Positions 16,757 to 26,800 of a stretch of 58,770 bases of DNA are shown in pieces. The stretch comes from a virus: positions 1 through 58,770 of the IMG/VR virus record IMGVR_UViG_3300020283_000003; one strand, written 5' to 3'. The notes beneath the pieces are model-generated. The model had not been told where the DNA came from, ran no database searches, and saw only the letters and a list, made by a program, of their open reading frames with translations. The translations under genes were made by a program, and so were the position numbers. The stretch's first letter is position 1; every line of letters begins with the position of its first letter.

Positions 16757-16894
16757 TTACCCGCTTACAGTAATGTCAACATTTTCATTGTCGTTATTAT
16801 TTAGAACGGTTACCTTCTGGGCAGTAGAGGTTTTAATTAACTTAGTATCTACCTCTGCAGATTTAGGAACAGTTATTTTTTGAGTATAAGTCAT
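16757..16894 (-). CDS. 45-residue protein of unknown function upstream of gene 13
   Basis: The frame MTYTQKITVPKSAEVDT...ENVDITVSG (45 residues) starts in a 4-bp ATGA overlap with the stop of the upstream 112-residue gene and ends 2 bp before the gene 13 start. Such tight coupling on both sides supports expression. The sequence alternates polar and hydrophobic residues and looks like a small beta protein. No family recognised. Confidence 0.75.
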   Translation of the reverse strand: MTYTQKITVPKSAEVDTKLIKTSTAQKVTVLNNNDNENVDITVSG

Positions 16895-17229
16895 GTGGTT
16901 ACTCCTGCTCTTACCATTGCAGAACCTTCTATAATATGGACTTTATCTCCACCAGATTCTGTAACCAAAACATCATATCTGTAACGACCTTCTTTTAATT
17001 TGTTAGTATCTGTTGCGGTCATTGTCAATTTTAATTCACCACCTGCAAGATCAGTAGAAGTCATTGCAAACCCTACTCCAGAACTAGCACCAGGATGTTT
17101 TTTCAAAATAGCACTCATTCCAGCACCAACTAAACTGTAAGAAGTCTCATCTGGATTTCTTAAGTTATAGGTTTCATTGAAAGTTGAACCAGTATTAATA
17201 ACAATATTTTTATTGTAAACTGCTGCCAT
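16891..17229 (-). CDS. small beta-sandwich-like virion protein
   Basis: A protein of 112 residues. The pattern INTGSTFNETYNLRNPDETSY...MSAILKKHPG...TSTDLAGGELKLTMTA...KLKEGRYRYDVLVTE resembles the N-terminal domain found in phage baseplate upper proteins and other tail-associated beta-sandwich proteins. It lies between the coiled-coil gene and the neck genes and is coupled to the next small gene by an ATGA overlap. A structural role is inferred. Confidence 0.8.
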   Translation of the reverse strand: MAAVYNKNIVINTGSTFNETYNLRNPDETSYSLVGAGMSAILKKHPGASSGVGFAMTSTDLAGGELKLTMTATDTNKLKEGRYRYDVLVTESGGDKVHIIEGSAMVRAGVTT

Positions 17230-17248
17230 CAGAAAAAATATATACCGT

Positions 17249-17704
17249 TTAGTTATTTAGTCCTTTTATTAAATCTCTAATTAAACCTTTCAATTCTTTA
17301 AGATCTCCCTTGATTTCTTCAACTTCAAGATCCATTTTGTCAACCTTAGCAGTTTGCTCGTCTTGTTTCTTCTGGATTGCCTCAGATCTTTTTTTCTGCT
17401 GCTGATAGATTTTGTAAGAAGTATTATCCATATTCAAAACTGCACCAGTGCTCATGTCTTTAAAGAGACCTGGATTATCTTTTACTGGTCTAATATCAAG
17501 ATCATCACCAAAATTCATTAAAGAGAATTCTTCATCCTTTTCTCTTGCATCTTCAATGTATTCAATATTTTTTTCTTCTTCTTTTAATTGCTCATCAAGT
17601 TTTTGCTGATCTTTATACATCTTCCAAATTTCTTTTTCAGAGTATTCATCCAATTTAGTTTGGAAGGCAAATTCATTGAAAACTGACAAATCAGGATCAG
17701 ACAT
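17249..17704 (-). CDS. coiled-coil protein of unknown function
   Basis: A protein of 151 residues. Long charged helices are predicted at about residues 15-60 (YSEKEIWKMYKDQQKLDEQL...) and 95-150 (YQQQKKRSEAIQKKQDEQTA..., ending in LKELKGLIRDLIKGLNN with a heptad pattern). The middle (about 60-95) is a short acidic linker. In T4 the fibritin and short-tail-fibre genes lie in this interval, so a fibrous or chaperone role is possible but unproven. It begins just after a terminator. Confidence 0.8.
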   Translation of the reverse strand: MSDPDLSVFNEFAFQTKLDEYSEKEIWKMYKDQQKLDEQLKEEEKNIEYIEDAREKDEEFSLMNFGDDLDIRPVKDNPGLFKDMSTGAVLNMDNTSYKIYQQQKKRSEAIQKKQDEQTAKVDKMDLEVEEIKGDLKELKGLIRDLIKGLNN

Positions 17705-17715
17705 TTTATTATTAA

Positions 17716-17743
17716 AAAAGACACCTATATTTAGGTGTCTTTT
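17716..17743 (-). terminator. terminator between the DUF4815-type gene and the neck genes
   Basis: A perfect 12-bp stem AAAAGACACCTA / TAGGTGTCTTTT with a 4-nt loop, flanked by A on one side and T on the other. It can terminate in either direction; here it lies 6 bp after the stop of the 2478-residue gene on the minus strand. Confidence 0.85.
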
Positions 17744-17748
17744 ATAGT

Positions 17749-20700
17749 TTATGTATATGCAATCGCTCTGATTGATCTGAACTTAGGAGGATCAGCAGCA
17801 TTTGTACCAGACATCATAATCTTGATTCTAAATCCTGTGAATTCAGTTAGGTCTTGAGCATTAAACTCATACTGGATGAATTCATCGGATAGAGGAGCAG
17901 ATGGTCTGATCTTTCTATCTGGGCGACCATTATTATTCAATTGAGTAATTACTTGATCACCTAATCCGTTACCATCAGTGTCTTTCAAGTTATCATAGCC
18001 AGGGAAGAGACGCCATGGAGCAGCACCACCTTCAGCACTTGTTTGAAGTTGATATGCAACACGGAAATCAGATGTTTCACTTCTGTATGCTTCAATAATA
18101 ACTTTTAAAGCAACTGATTCATTTTCAAGAGAAACATTCTTACTTACGTAAGCAGATGCGTGTGGATCTTCTCCACTAATGTTAACACGACCGTCTAGTG
18201 CGTAATTGCTGACTGGATCATTAATTCTAAAGAATTCAAATTCAGTTGCACCAACAGTAGAGTCAATAGTTGGAGATACATTTTCATCTGTTGTTTGTAA
18301 TGTGATTGCAGTTGTGAAAGACTTATTCCTGAATAATTCAGTGTTGTATGCGTCTTCGTTAACTTTAGATGCAATCATTCTTACATCACTAAATTCATTA
18401 ACATTACCAAGATCAATATTCACATAACCCTTATCTACGTAAGAGACTTCATTTCCACTTGGACTTGTACCTGTGATCGTTCTAGCTTGTGCAGTAACAG
18501 AAGTCTTACCAGTAGGTTTAATAACTCTGTAGTTAGGTTTGATGCTAGAGTACAACAAGTTAGTTGTAGTATCGATTTCATCACCACCAGCAGCACCGCT
18601 ATCAGCGAAACTTAGGAGTGGAGCGTTAACCAATGATCCATCATCAGTTCTGTCTGTACCATTTTGATCTCTTTGAATTCTGATATAGAAGTTATCAATA
18701 TCAAACTCATAAGGGTCAATGTCATGAGTTGTGTTAATTCTTCTGAGAGATACACCTTGTAGTTCATACAAGTCAACTTCTTCTCCAAGAGTATGTGGGG
18801 TAGAAACTGTACCATCAACACCTCTAGTGCCGATAGTTAATGTTCCTGCACCAACACCAGTGTAAGAAATAAGTTCTTGGTCAACCAAAACATAACCTGG
18901 GTTTGTTGCAGTTACTGGCATTCCTTCAAATGTATCATATCCAGCAGTAGAAGCAACCGAAATTACCGTGCTAGTAGAAGTAACATCTGCAGATAGTTGT
19001 GTTGCATCAGCAAGATCCTTACATCCACTAATAGTAATCTTGTTAGATCCACTATACATTCCGTGGTTTGGAAGATAAACAATTATCATGTCACCTTCGT
19101 TAGAGGTAGGACCAGTTCTTGCGGACAATGTAATTGTCGTAGTTCCAAGTGCTATTCTTGTTCCAGAGTCATTGTAGTAAACAAGTTTTTCGCTAGTAAC
19201 AAAGGTGTTACCACGTACATCTTCTAAGAATAATCTATCAACACCACTAGTTGCTTCAATTGACAACTGTGCTTGAGAACCAGCACCACCAGCGTCTGCT
19301 GTTGTAATACCGATAATGTCACCTACAGCATAACCATGTCCTGCAGTTACAATAGTTGCACCAGCAGCAGTTACGTTTCCATTTTCAACAAAGATGTTTG
19401 CTTTTGCACCAACTCCATTACCAGTAACAGCGAATAGATCAACATTATTATATTGACCATCGATGTAATCAGTACCACCAATAGCAACTGTAGAAATACC
19501 TGCGTAAGAACCAAATGTTAGGTCGATAGGACCACCTGTACTTTCAATAGTACCAAACTTATAGGAACTACCAGAACTACCACCTTCAGCAGCAGTTGCT
19601 TCACCAATCTTCCTACCAGTAGTAAGAATACCTGCCATCACAGTTCCATTTGTGACTGTATCAATACCAACGGTTACAGATCTAGAAATGACTTGGAATG
19701 AATCAGGATCTAATCTTCTGATGTAGTTGTTACTTACATCAAGATCTGGGTTGTGCATATAAACAGTACCAGAGGTAGCTGTAAATTTCGCTCTCTTAAG
19801 TCTGAATGTTAAATCTTCTTCCTGAGTTGGAGTCCAAATAGAACCGTTCTGAGACTTGAATAGAGAACCAGCACCCCACTGTTTACTATGCTGAGAGTTC
19901 TGACCTAATCCTAATGCCTTAAAGTTGAGTGTCTTAGAACCCATCCTTGCAAGGAAGACTTCATAAGAATCAGACTCAGACAAGAGAACGACACAGAATT
20001 CAGTGTTTGGAGCACAGAATACAGGAGACTTAAAGTTAAATGTAGTCTTATAAGTTTCATTACCTGCAGATGCACCAGTGTCAGGAACCAATGTAACTTG
20101 GTCTGGATCAAGTTTTACTTCAGAATATTCTAAAACATTTCTGGTTGGAATACCCAACTGCATTTGTCTGACTTCAAGGAATACTGGGAGTTTTTCATCC
20201 TTAGTATAGAACCAAACGTCAAGACTAGTAAGGAAGACACCACTAGCATCTGTTGTAAACGACTGTGCAAGAGGGTCTCTGTGGAAGTAAACCTTATACT
20301 TTGTCGTTCTCCAAGTTTCAATAACACCAGTAGACTTATAATCTGCTTGTCCTGAGGAGATCTTGGTAGATCCAGGAGTTGCTTTAGTATTGTTAATATC
20401 AGTGTTAAGAACAAATTGCTTAGTACCTGTCTTAAATCTGTTTGGAGGTGCAGGATTTGCAAGAGGATCTCTAATAAAGAAGCATGCTTGGATATCACCA
20501 AACTTATCAGAAACCAAACGAATCTGACTTACCTTTGCAGTAGCACCAGACTTTTGACCAGTCAGTAACATGTCATTAACAACATATCCACTGAATGAAC
20601 CCTGTGCTTCTTCTGCCATAGAAGCAACGTCAACGTTTATAATTGTCGAAGACTTAGAATATGTCGTAGGAATATTCTGTGCGGTATTGTATGGGTTTAT

Positions 20701-23700
20701 GCTATAAGTTCTATCTGGTTTGTTATACTTACCTCTCTTATGGTTAGGTGTACAAACTCTGAACTTAATTTTTGCCTTTCCTTTCTTACCAATTACAGTT
20801 TCACCAATTTTGAATGCACCTGTAACATCCTTGATTTCAAGGAGTTTTGGTACGATATCCAAATTATTACTTCCATCAAAGAAGTGGTAATACCTAGTTT
20901 TTGGTTTACAAGACAGCGCATCAACAAGTACGTTTCTAGAACGCATATACTCTTCCGCTTGCGACTTGATCTTCTCGACCTTATCTGCGGGTGTTGGCGT
21001 TGGTACGTCAACTTTCTTGTAAGTAGTGGTGTAAGTAGCGACGCGACGCATACAACGCCAGCCCCAGCCCCACCAGCCCCAATAGCCGTAGCGCCAACGA
21101 TATCCATACCAACCCCATCTCCACCAATATCCATATCTCCAACCACGACGATACCAGTAGTACCCCCAATGCCAATGGCACCATCTCCATCTATAACGAC
21201 CCCAATACCAACGCCAGCGACCCCACCAGCCCCACCAGTAACCAGTACGAACCCACTTATAACGTTTGGTAACAACCTTTACTGTTTTTTGCTTACCTTT
21301 AATCTTTACAGTTTGCTGAGTCTGAATCTTTCTAGACCAACTATCAATATCAGGTTTTAGTGTAATTGCAACTGCCCATGTAATAACGTTAAATGGGTTA
21401 ATATTACTTACACCAGTTGCTGCAAGTTGTTTTACCCACTCTTTCTCTTCATACTTAAGCATCAAGAGATCACCACGTTTAACGACGTTCTCATCTAAAA
21501 GGTCATAATCAATTGTACTATCGTAAGTAGAAGATGTTGTTTCGTCTTTAGTTACAATTAATGTTTTTAAAGATGCATTTGATGGTAATGGTGTAATTGT
21601 ACCGCTACCTTCATCACTCTGTTCACACTTATTATCTGGGTGTCCATCATCAATTTGTTCACTATTTTGGAAATTATCAGCAAAGAAACCATTTTTGAAT
21701 CGTGCTTTACCACTTGCATCTCTGATGTCAACATTTTTTGTTTGCTCTTCTAACATAGAAAGAGTAACTGCACTTTCAAGAGCACTGATCTTTCTATCTA
21801 ATTTACCAATATCAGCAAAGGTATATCTTCTTGGGTTTTCTAAATCAATATCAATAGAATCAGTTTCATCTGTATATGCAGGTAAAGTGATAGTACCCAA
21901 TAACATATGGTCAGCATCTAAATCATCAGGTTCACCCTCACCAGGCACACCTTGAACAATAGATAGATCACCATTTTTATTCAAGAAAAGTTTATCAGTT
22001 CTACTTAAGTAATATTCAAAACTTACAACAGATCCTTCCCCAACTGCTAAAGGTAGAGCTGGTTTATTATCAGCACCAAAGTCTCTAGATGCAAAACTAA
22101 ATGGAGGTGCAGTCGCAGTTGCTGGATCATATACAGAAACAGCAGGTCTAAAGTCTAAGACGTTTGTACCACCAGTAGTAGAACCATTTACTTCAGACTC
22201 CATATCTGGTATTAAACCTCTAAACACAGACTGTGGGTAACTATCTACAGTTACAACATCGCCATCATCTCCAGAAGGAACAGAGTAATAATCAAATACA
22301 ATTTTTAATTGTTTAGTTGGAGGTTGACCACTAGTAGCAGTTCTCTTAATAGAAGCATAGTTAGAGAACGCATGTTCCTGACCATTATTCAATTCATATC
22401 TGTAAGTAATATCCTTATAATTTCCATTAACAATACTATCAATACTTGCAACAATATCACTCTCATCAAAAGAAATATCTTCTCCAACAATAAACCTAGC
22501 ATCAGTTAGATATACAAAATCTACTTGAGCAGCACCAGGTTTTGCTACAAGTCTTGCAATTGCTTTACTACTAGCACCGATAATACTTTCACCAATAATC
22601 GCACTAGTCTGTACATTTTCTACAGAAGTTAGATTTAGTTTATCAAATGTAGGTGCATTACTATCAAAAGACTCATGAACAGCAATAATTTCAATAACCT
22701 CTGGATAGTTCAAACAAATTTTCTTGTCCTGAACTCTAGTTCCAAAAAATGTACTATAGGACAAACCATCATTTAAACTGTTATTTGCTGTAGATCCAGA
22801 CTGTTTGTTTGCAGATCGGGTAATATTTACGACATGTGAACGATTAACAACCTTATTTTTTGCCTTGAATTGAGGTTTCTTCATTACAACGTTGGCAACA
22901 ACGTTAGTCTGAGATGGTCTTAAACCTTTAAGTGTGATTGTATTTGAACCACTATTATATTCAAATTTGTTTGCTGTGATTGTTGCAATAACACCATCAG
23001 AATAAACAACACTATATCTGTCCTCATCAAATGCTTCAAATATAGCACCTTGAACACCACTGGTATTGGTGATTGTCATTTCACCAGAACCATTAGTTGC
23101 TAATGCAGTAAGTTGGGTATGGTACTCAAGACTTGAATTTTTTAGATCTACTGTTGCAACATCACTTTGTGGAAGAGCAACATACATCTCATCCTGTTGA
23201 ATGTTTTGTACAATAGGTGTAAAAGCAATAATTGTTGATGTAATATCCGCTGCAGGAAGAGCACCAGTAGTAATTCCAATAACATCTGTAGTCGCTTCTA
23301 TAGTAACTTCCTTACCAGTTTTTGCAATATCTTTTACTCTATACAATGTGGTAGTTGTAAAACCAACTTGTTGAACAGCAAGTAAAGAATCTGTCCTAAT
23401 ACCAGTAAGAGATTTACTATTAAGTGATACTTTACCAGTAGTGGTAATATTAAACTGGTCTGTTTCTTTAAATCCAGGAACAGGTTGACCAACTAAAAGT
23501 ACATCACCATAAAAATCTGCCTGTAGACCTAGTGTAGAAGCTTGCTGATAAACAGATTTTACATCAGTACTATCAAAGACTCTTACATCTAATGTTTTTC
23601 TAGCATTCTCTTTAACACCATTAATATAAATTTGTTCACCTTGGATGAAGGTTCCAGATGTATCCCTTACAAAAATCTTAGCACTTCCAGTACCAGCTGC

Positions 23701-25185
23701 GGTTACATATCCAGATGCACCACTAGATTGACCTGTGATATATGCACCTGCAGGAAGTTGAGCAGCACTGAGAGGGTTGGCAAGATGTAACTTCTGATAT
23801 AATGTTACGTCATAAACAAATAAAGTAAATGGAGTACTAGGAGATAAGTATTCTCCAGAACTTAAATTAAAAGAATAACACCTAGCATCACCAATTCTTT
23901 CACCTGCAAGAGTTGTTCCATTAGCACCTAATCTTTGACTGTATAATTGAATTTCTCTCTTAATTGCAGGATGTCCATAAACATTATTTACTTGAATTTG
24001 ACTACCTAGATTATATGGAACAAAAGCTTGTTCAACTTTACGAGTTGTTCTTGGTTTTGGAATATCTAAAATTGTTGCAACAGGTTTATCGATATCATAA
24101 CCTTTTACATATGCTTTACCAGATCCAATAGAAACACAAGCTAAATCATCAGAAGGAACATTACCTTCATCAGTTACTTGGTTATCATAGTAAAGACCAT
24201 TATTACCTCTTCTATTATTCAAACACTCATGGAAAGTGATGTCAAAAGGTTCAACAAAGAAGTTACCAGTTTTCTCAAAATCTCTTTCAGCAATATAATC
24301 TTTAATAACAGAATATTGTGGTTTATTAGGAACTGTTAAAAGTACACCTTCTTCTACTCTTAAGAGTTCAATAAAACTTGAGTCATTAAGATCAGTAAGA
24401 CTCTTTTTAACTAAGGTAGTTTGTATTTTAAATCTATCAGCACCAGGAGCAGCAAAGTTAGTGAAACCCTTTGCATTATCATATAAAGTATTATCTTGCT
24501 TTGCGTTTACAATTTCTTCACTAATTTGAAGACCGACTCTGTATGAAGGAGCATCGTTTGCTTCGTCTAAAACTACTGTTTGCTTTTTAACGTCAACGAA
24601 GTAACCTCTGAAGAAGAAAGTACCTGCATCTACGTGAGCAGCAGAACCTATTTGTGCTGCACTTGTTGCAATAGTAACTGCAAAAGTGTTTCCACTAGAA
24701 ATAGTTGTATTTCCATATACGACGTTTTCTTCAGTAATTAAAGTCTCTCCATCTTGGAAAGCACCTACATCATTACTAGCTGTACCAGAAGTATATTTTA
24801 TGAAAAGAGTAATATTACCACTTTCTGTTTGCGAAGATAGAAGAACATTTACGATCTTTGCTTCAAGACCTGTTTGTTGTCCTCTAATCTCTTTTCCTAC
24901 AAAGGATGAAATATAATCACTAACATTTAAACCAAGGAAAGTTGATTCAATCTGAATTGATTGATAATCAAAATCATAGCTAACTCCACCAGGTATTACA
25001 ACAGATCCATCTTTGAAAGTATGTCTAGCAAATTTTTCAATCTGATTCTGAAGAATAGATTGAGACGTAGTTAATTCTCTAGCCTGTACTGGAAAACCAG
25101 GCTTAAACAATACCCTATAGTAATTGTTTTCTGCGTCAAAATCGTCATAATATGGATTGATATTTAAATTGGTTCTTTGTGGCAT
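17749..25185 (-). CDS. very large baseplate/tail structural protein with DUF4815-type N-terminus
   Basis: A protein of 2478 residues. The N-terminus (RTNLNINPYYDDFDAENNYY, RVLFKPGFPVQARELTTSQS, ILQNQIEKFARHTFKDGSVV) is characteristic of the DUF4815 family of large structural proteins in marine T4-like phages. The first about 1250 residues are beta-rich. At about residues 1308-1382 lies a stretch made almost only of Trp, Tyr, Arg and Gly, framed by basic beta strands (VKIKGKQKTVKVVTKRYKWV before, VATYTTTYKKVDVP after). Downstream come a tail domain (FFDGSNNLDIVPKLLEI; HRDPLAQSFTTDASGVFLTS near 1665), Gly-rich GHGYAVGDIIGI units and a C-terminal discoidin-like AYQLQTSAEGG...FRSIRAIAY region. 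It occupies the T4 9-12 position after gp8 and may be a peripheral baseplate or receptor-contacting protein (inference). Confidence 0.92.
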   Translation of the reverse strand: MPQRTNLNINPYYDDFDAENNYYRVLFKPGFPVQARELTTSQSILQNQIEKFARHTFKDGSVVIPGGVSYDFDYQSIQIESTFLGLNVSDYISSFVGKEIRGQQTGLEAKIVNVLLSSQTESGNITLFIKYTSGTASNDVGAFQDGETLITEENVVYGNTTISSGNTFAVTIATSAAQIGSAAHVDAGTFFFRGYFVDVKKQTVVLDEANDAPSYRVGLQISEEIVNAKQDNTLYDNAKGFTNFAAPGADRFKIQTTLVKKSLTDLNDSSFIELLRVEEGVLLTVPNKPQYSVIKDYIAERDFEKTGNFFVEPFDITFHECLNNRRGNNGLYYDNQVTDEGNVPSDDLACVSIGSGKAYVKGYDIDKPVATILDIPKPRTTRKVEQAFVPYNLGSQIQVNNVYGHPAIKREIQLYSQRLGANGTTLAGERIGDARCYSFNLSSGEYLSPSTPFTLFVYDVTLYQKLHLANPLSAAQLPAGAYITGQSSGASGYVTAAGTGSAKIFVRDTSGTFIQGEQIYINGVKENARKTLDVRVFDSTDVKSVYQQASTLGLQADFYGDVLLVGQPVPGFKETDQFNITTTGKVSLNSKSLTGIRTDSLLAVQQVGFTTTTLYRVKDIAKTGKEVTIEATTDVIGITTGALPAADITSTIIAFTPIVQNIQQDEMYVALPQSDVATVDLKNSSLEYHTQLTALATNGSGEMTITNTSGVQGAIFEAFDEDRYSVVYSDGVIATITANKFEYNSGSNTITLKGLRPSQTNVVANVVMKKPQFKAKNKVVNRSHVVNITRSANKQSGSTANNSLNDGLSYSTFFGTRVQDKKICLNYPEVIEIIAVHESFDSNAPTFDKLNLTSVENVQTSAIIGESIIGASSKAIARLVAKPGAAQVDFVYLTDARFIVGEDISFDESDIVASIDSIVNGNYKDITYRYELNNGQEHAFSNYASIKRTATSGQPPTKQLKIVFDYYSVPSGDDGDVVTVDSYPQSVFRGLIPDMESEVNGSTTGGTNVLDFRPAVSVYDPATATAPPFSFASRDFGADNKPALPLAVGEGSVVSFEYYLSRTDKLFLNKNGDLSIVQGVPGEGEPDDLDADHMLLGTITLPAYTDETDSIDIDLENPRRYTFADIGKLDRKISALESAVTLSMLEEQTKNVDIRDASGKARFKNGFFADNFQNSEQIDDGHPDNKCEQSDEGSGTITPLPSNASLKTLIVTKDETTSSTYDSTIDYDLLDENVVKRGDLLMLKYEEKEWVKQLAATGVSNINPFNVITWAVAITLKPDIDSWSRKIQTQQTVKIKGKQKTVKVVTKRYKWVRTGYWWGWWGRWRWYWGRYRWRWCHWHWGYYWYRRGWRYGYWWRWGWYGYRWRYGYWGWWGWGWRCMRRVATYTTTYKKVDVPTPTPADKVEKIKSQAEEYMRSRNVLVDALSCKPKTRYYHFFDGSNNLDIVPKLLEIKDVTGAFKIGETVIGKKGKAKIKFRVCTPNHKRGKYNKPDRTYSINPYNTAQNIPTTYSKSSTIINVDVASMAEEAQGSFSGYVVNDMLLTGQKSGATAKVSQIRLVSDKFGDIQACFFIRDPLANPAPPNRFKTGTKQFVLNTDINNTKATPGSTKISSGQADYKSTGVIETWRTTKYKVYFHRDPLAQSFTTDASGVFLTSLDVWFYTKDEKLPVFLEVRQMQLGIPTRNVLEYSEVKLDPDQVTLVPDTGASAGNETYKTTFNFKSPVFCAPNTEFCVVLLSESDSYEVFLARMGSKTLNFKALGLGQNSQHSKQWGAGSLFKSQNGSIWTPTQEEDLTFRLKRAKFTATSGTVYMHNPDLDVSNNYIRRLDPDSFQVISRSVTVGIDTVTNGTVMAGILTTGRKIGEATAAEGGSSGSSYKFGTIESTGGPIDLTFGSYAGISTVAIGGTDYIDGQYNNVDLFAVTGNGVGAKANIFVENGNVTAAGATIVTAGHGYAVGDIIGITTADAGGAGSQAQLSIEATSGVDRLFLEDVRGNTFVTSEKLVYYNDSGTRIALGTTTITLSARTGPTSNEGDMIIVYLPNHGMYSGSNKITISGCKDLADATQLSADVTSTSTVISVASTAGYDTFEGMPVTATNPGYVLVDQELISYTGVGAGTLTIGTRGVDGTVSTPHTLGEEVDLYELQGVSLRRINTTHDIDPYEFDIDNFYIRIQRDQNGTDRTDDGSLVNAPLLSFADSGAAGGDEIDTTTNLLYSSIKPNYRVIKPTGKTSVTAQARTITGTSPSGNEVSYVDKGYVNIDLGNVNEFSDVRMIASKVNEDAYNTELFRNKSFTTAITLQTTDENVSPTIDSTVGATEFEFFRINDPVSNYALDGRVNISGEDPHASAYVSKNVSLENESVALKVIIEAYRSETSDFRVAYQLQTSAEGGAAPWRLFPGYDNLKDTDGNGLGDQVITQLNNNGRPDRKIRPSAPLSDEFIQYEFNAQDLTEFTGFRIKIMMSGTNAADPPKFRSIRAIAYT

Positions 25186-25194
25186 TGTCTCAGT

Positions 25195-26751
25195 TTAGAA
25201 TTCCAGTACGATTTTTACGTCTTCTCTTTGTCTCAGGTTCCTCGAAACGGTTTGCCTGTTATCAATATATATAAGCTCACCCGATGAGACTTCAATTTCT
25301 GGACCAGAAAGACCGCTTGTGAAGTTAATTCCAAGATCTATTAGAGCACCTGCGCTACTTACTGTATTAATACCAGTAAATCCTGTATTGATTGTGCAAC
25401 TTGCAGAACCAATTGTGACGTTCGCTACGGCACTTGTAAAGGCATGTTTGATGAAAGATTGACGAGAAGCAAATGGGTCGTCTTCTTGATTTGTTGTAGA
25501 CTGGTTAAAGTATAAAGATCTATCTTGAGCATATCTAACAACATTTGTTGAACTATCAAAAGATGTTACCCATCCAAAGGCAGTAACACCAGCACCGATA
25601 GTTTGAGAAATTTTAGATCCTACGTTAATTTGCGTAATGTCAGAAATTGTATCTAAAACAATCGCATTTGTGGAACTAAATGAATTAGAAGACTGTACAG
25701 ATGTCGAACCAACAGAAAGTGGGTTCTTAAGTAGAGCAACTTGTGAGAATTTTGTAGAAGTTGGGAAATCACCGATATCGTCAAAACGAGCATAGATCAA
25801 AACTTTGTCAGCACCTAATTCATTATATGCATTAAAACCATGTCCTTTTGTTGGTGGAATGATTGGAATTAAGAATGCTCTATCAGTAATAGATCCAGTA
25901 TTAATTGAAGATAAATCAACAATACCAAAAGAATAACCACTACCACCAGATGATACAGTGGCACTAGTAATCTTACCTGAAGTATCTACAGATAAAACTG
26001 CCTTTGCTCCTGTTCCATCACCAAGGATATCAACGGGTTGGTTTTGCCCAATACCATATCCCGCACCTTGTTTTTCAATATAAACTGTTTTAATTTGATT
26101 CAGGTTTACATCCGAGTTTCCATTATCTCTAACCGCTGCAACTGGACCTGTAGCCGTTTCCCATTCATTTGGTACAGGTATGTACTCCAAAGTATCAAAC
26201 TTAATAATATCTCCAGGTGAGACAGTATACATATATTTCCAAACATAACCATCTCCACTATTACCCGCTTTAGATGGTTCAAGGTCAGTAAAAGTTGGTT
26301 CATCAAGAGATTGATTACCAACAGTATTGATACCTGAAGAACCGTTCTGTAAACAAATATAGACTTGGAAGTCTGAGTTCATTACATAGTAGTTCGCATC
26401 ATATAATCTAGTAGAGTTGGTTACAGGAGATGGAGATTGAATACTGTAATCGTGTCGGTACATTTCATAAATTGTACCTTGCGTCCAGTCAACTCTTCTA
26501 ATTAATCTTCTGATATTGTCTTTGGTAATTTTCTTACCAAAAAGTGCAGTATCACGAACATGATTAGCATAGTTGAAATCATCTACTGGATACGGGGTTG
26601 AATTATCCCAATCGGAACTCCTACCAAAACCAACCTGAGTTGGGTTCGCGAGTCCAAGAACGACATAATACGAATTATTTGAATCTGAAACATCAGACAC
26701 GAAATTGGCTGCGTTTAGGATCCTAAATTGGTCTGATACTATAGCGGGCAT
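25195..26751 (-). CDS. 8: baseplate wedge protein gp8
   Basis: A protein of 518 residues. The N-terminus (MPAIVSDQFRILNAANFVSD, YYVVLGLANPTQVGFGRSSDW, the pattern TPYPVDDF) and the segment KKITKDNIRRLIRRVDWTQG, then TIYEMYRHDYS and FQVYICLQN match gp8 of marine T4-like phages. T4 gp8 is 334 residues; the extra length includes a GAGYGIGQNQPVDILGDGTG unit near residue 225 and a long C-terminal extension. It follows a TATAAATA promoter and lies where gene 8 is in T4. Confidence 0.9.
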   Translation of the reverse strand: MPAIVSDQFRILNAANFVSDVSDSNNSYYVVLGLANPTQVGFGRSSDWDNSTPYPVDDFNYANHVRDTALFGKKITKDNIRRLIRRVDWTQGTIYEMYRHDYSIQSPSPVTNSTRLYDANYYVMNSDFQVYICLQNGSSGINTVGNQSLDEPTFTDLEPSKAGNSGDGYVWKYMYTVSPGDIIKFDTLEYIPVPNEWETATGPVAAVRDNGNSDVNLNQIKTVYIEKQGAGYGIGQNQPVDILGDGTGAKAVLSVDTSGKITSATVSSGGSGYSFGIVDLSSINTGSITDRAFLIPIIPPTKGHGFNAYNELGADKVLIYARFDDIGDFPTSTKFSQVALLKNPLSVGSTSVQSSNSFSSTNAIVLDTISDITQINVGSKISQTIGAGVTAFGWVTSFDSSTNVVRYAQDRSLYFNQSTTNQEDDPFASRQSFIKHAFTSAVANVTIGSASCTINTGFTGINTVSSAGALIDLGINFTSGLSGPEIEVSSGELIYIDNRQTVSRNLRQREDVKIVLEF

Positions 26752-26788
26752 TGCTTTCTAAAAATTAAAACACATTGGATCTAGGTAT

Positions 26789-26796
26789 TATTTATA
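26789..26796 (-). promoter_or_regulatory. late promoter TATAAATA before gene 8
   Basis: An exact TATAAATA on the minus strand, 38 bp before the gp8 start and just beyond the stop of the giant gene (26801). It makes expression of gp8 and the DUF4815-type protein independent of the 21-kb gene upstream. Confidence 0.75.
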
Positions 26797-26800
26797 CTCA

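Noticed and set aside
20740-21360. A 206-codon plus-strand frame rich in Pro, Ala, Thr and Ile, and a 160-codon minus-strand frame in another phase
   Set aside because: Both are shadows of the Trp/Tyr/Arg/Gly stretch: TGG and TAT codons read in other frames give Pro/Ala/Ile- or Gly/Val-rich strings. They lie inside the 2478-residue gene and lack start signals.
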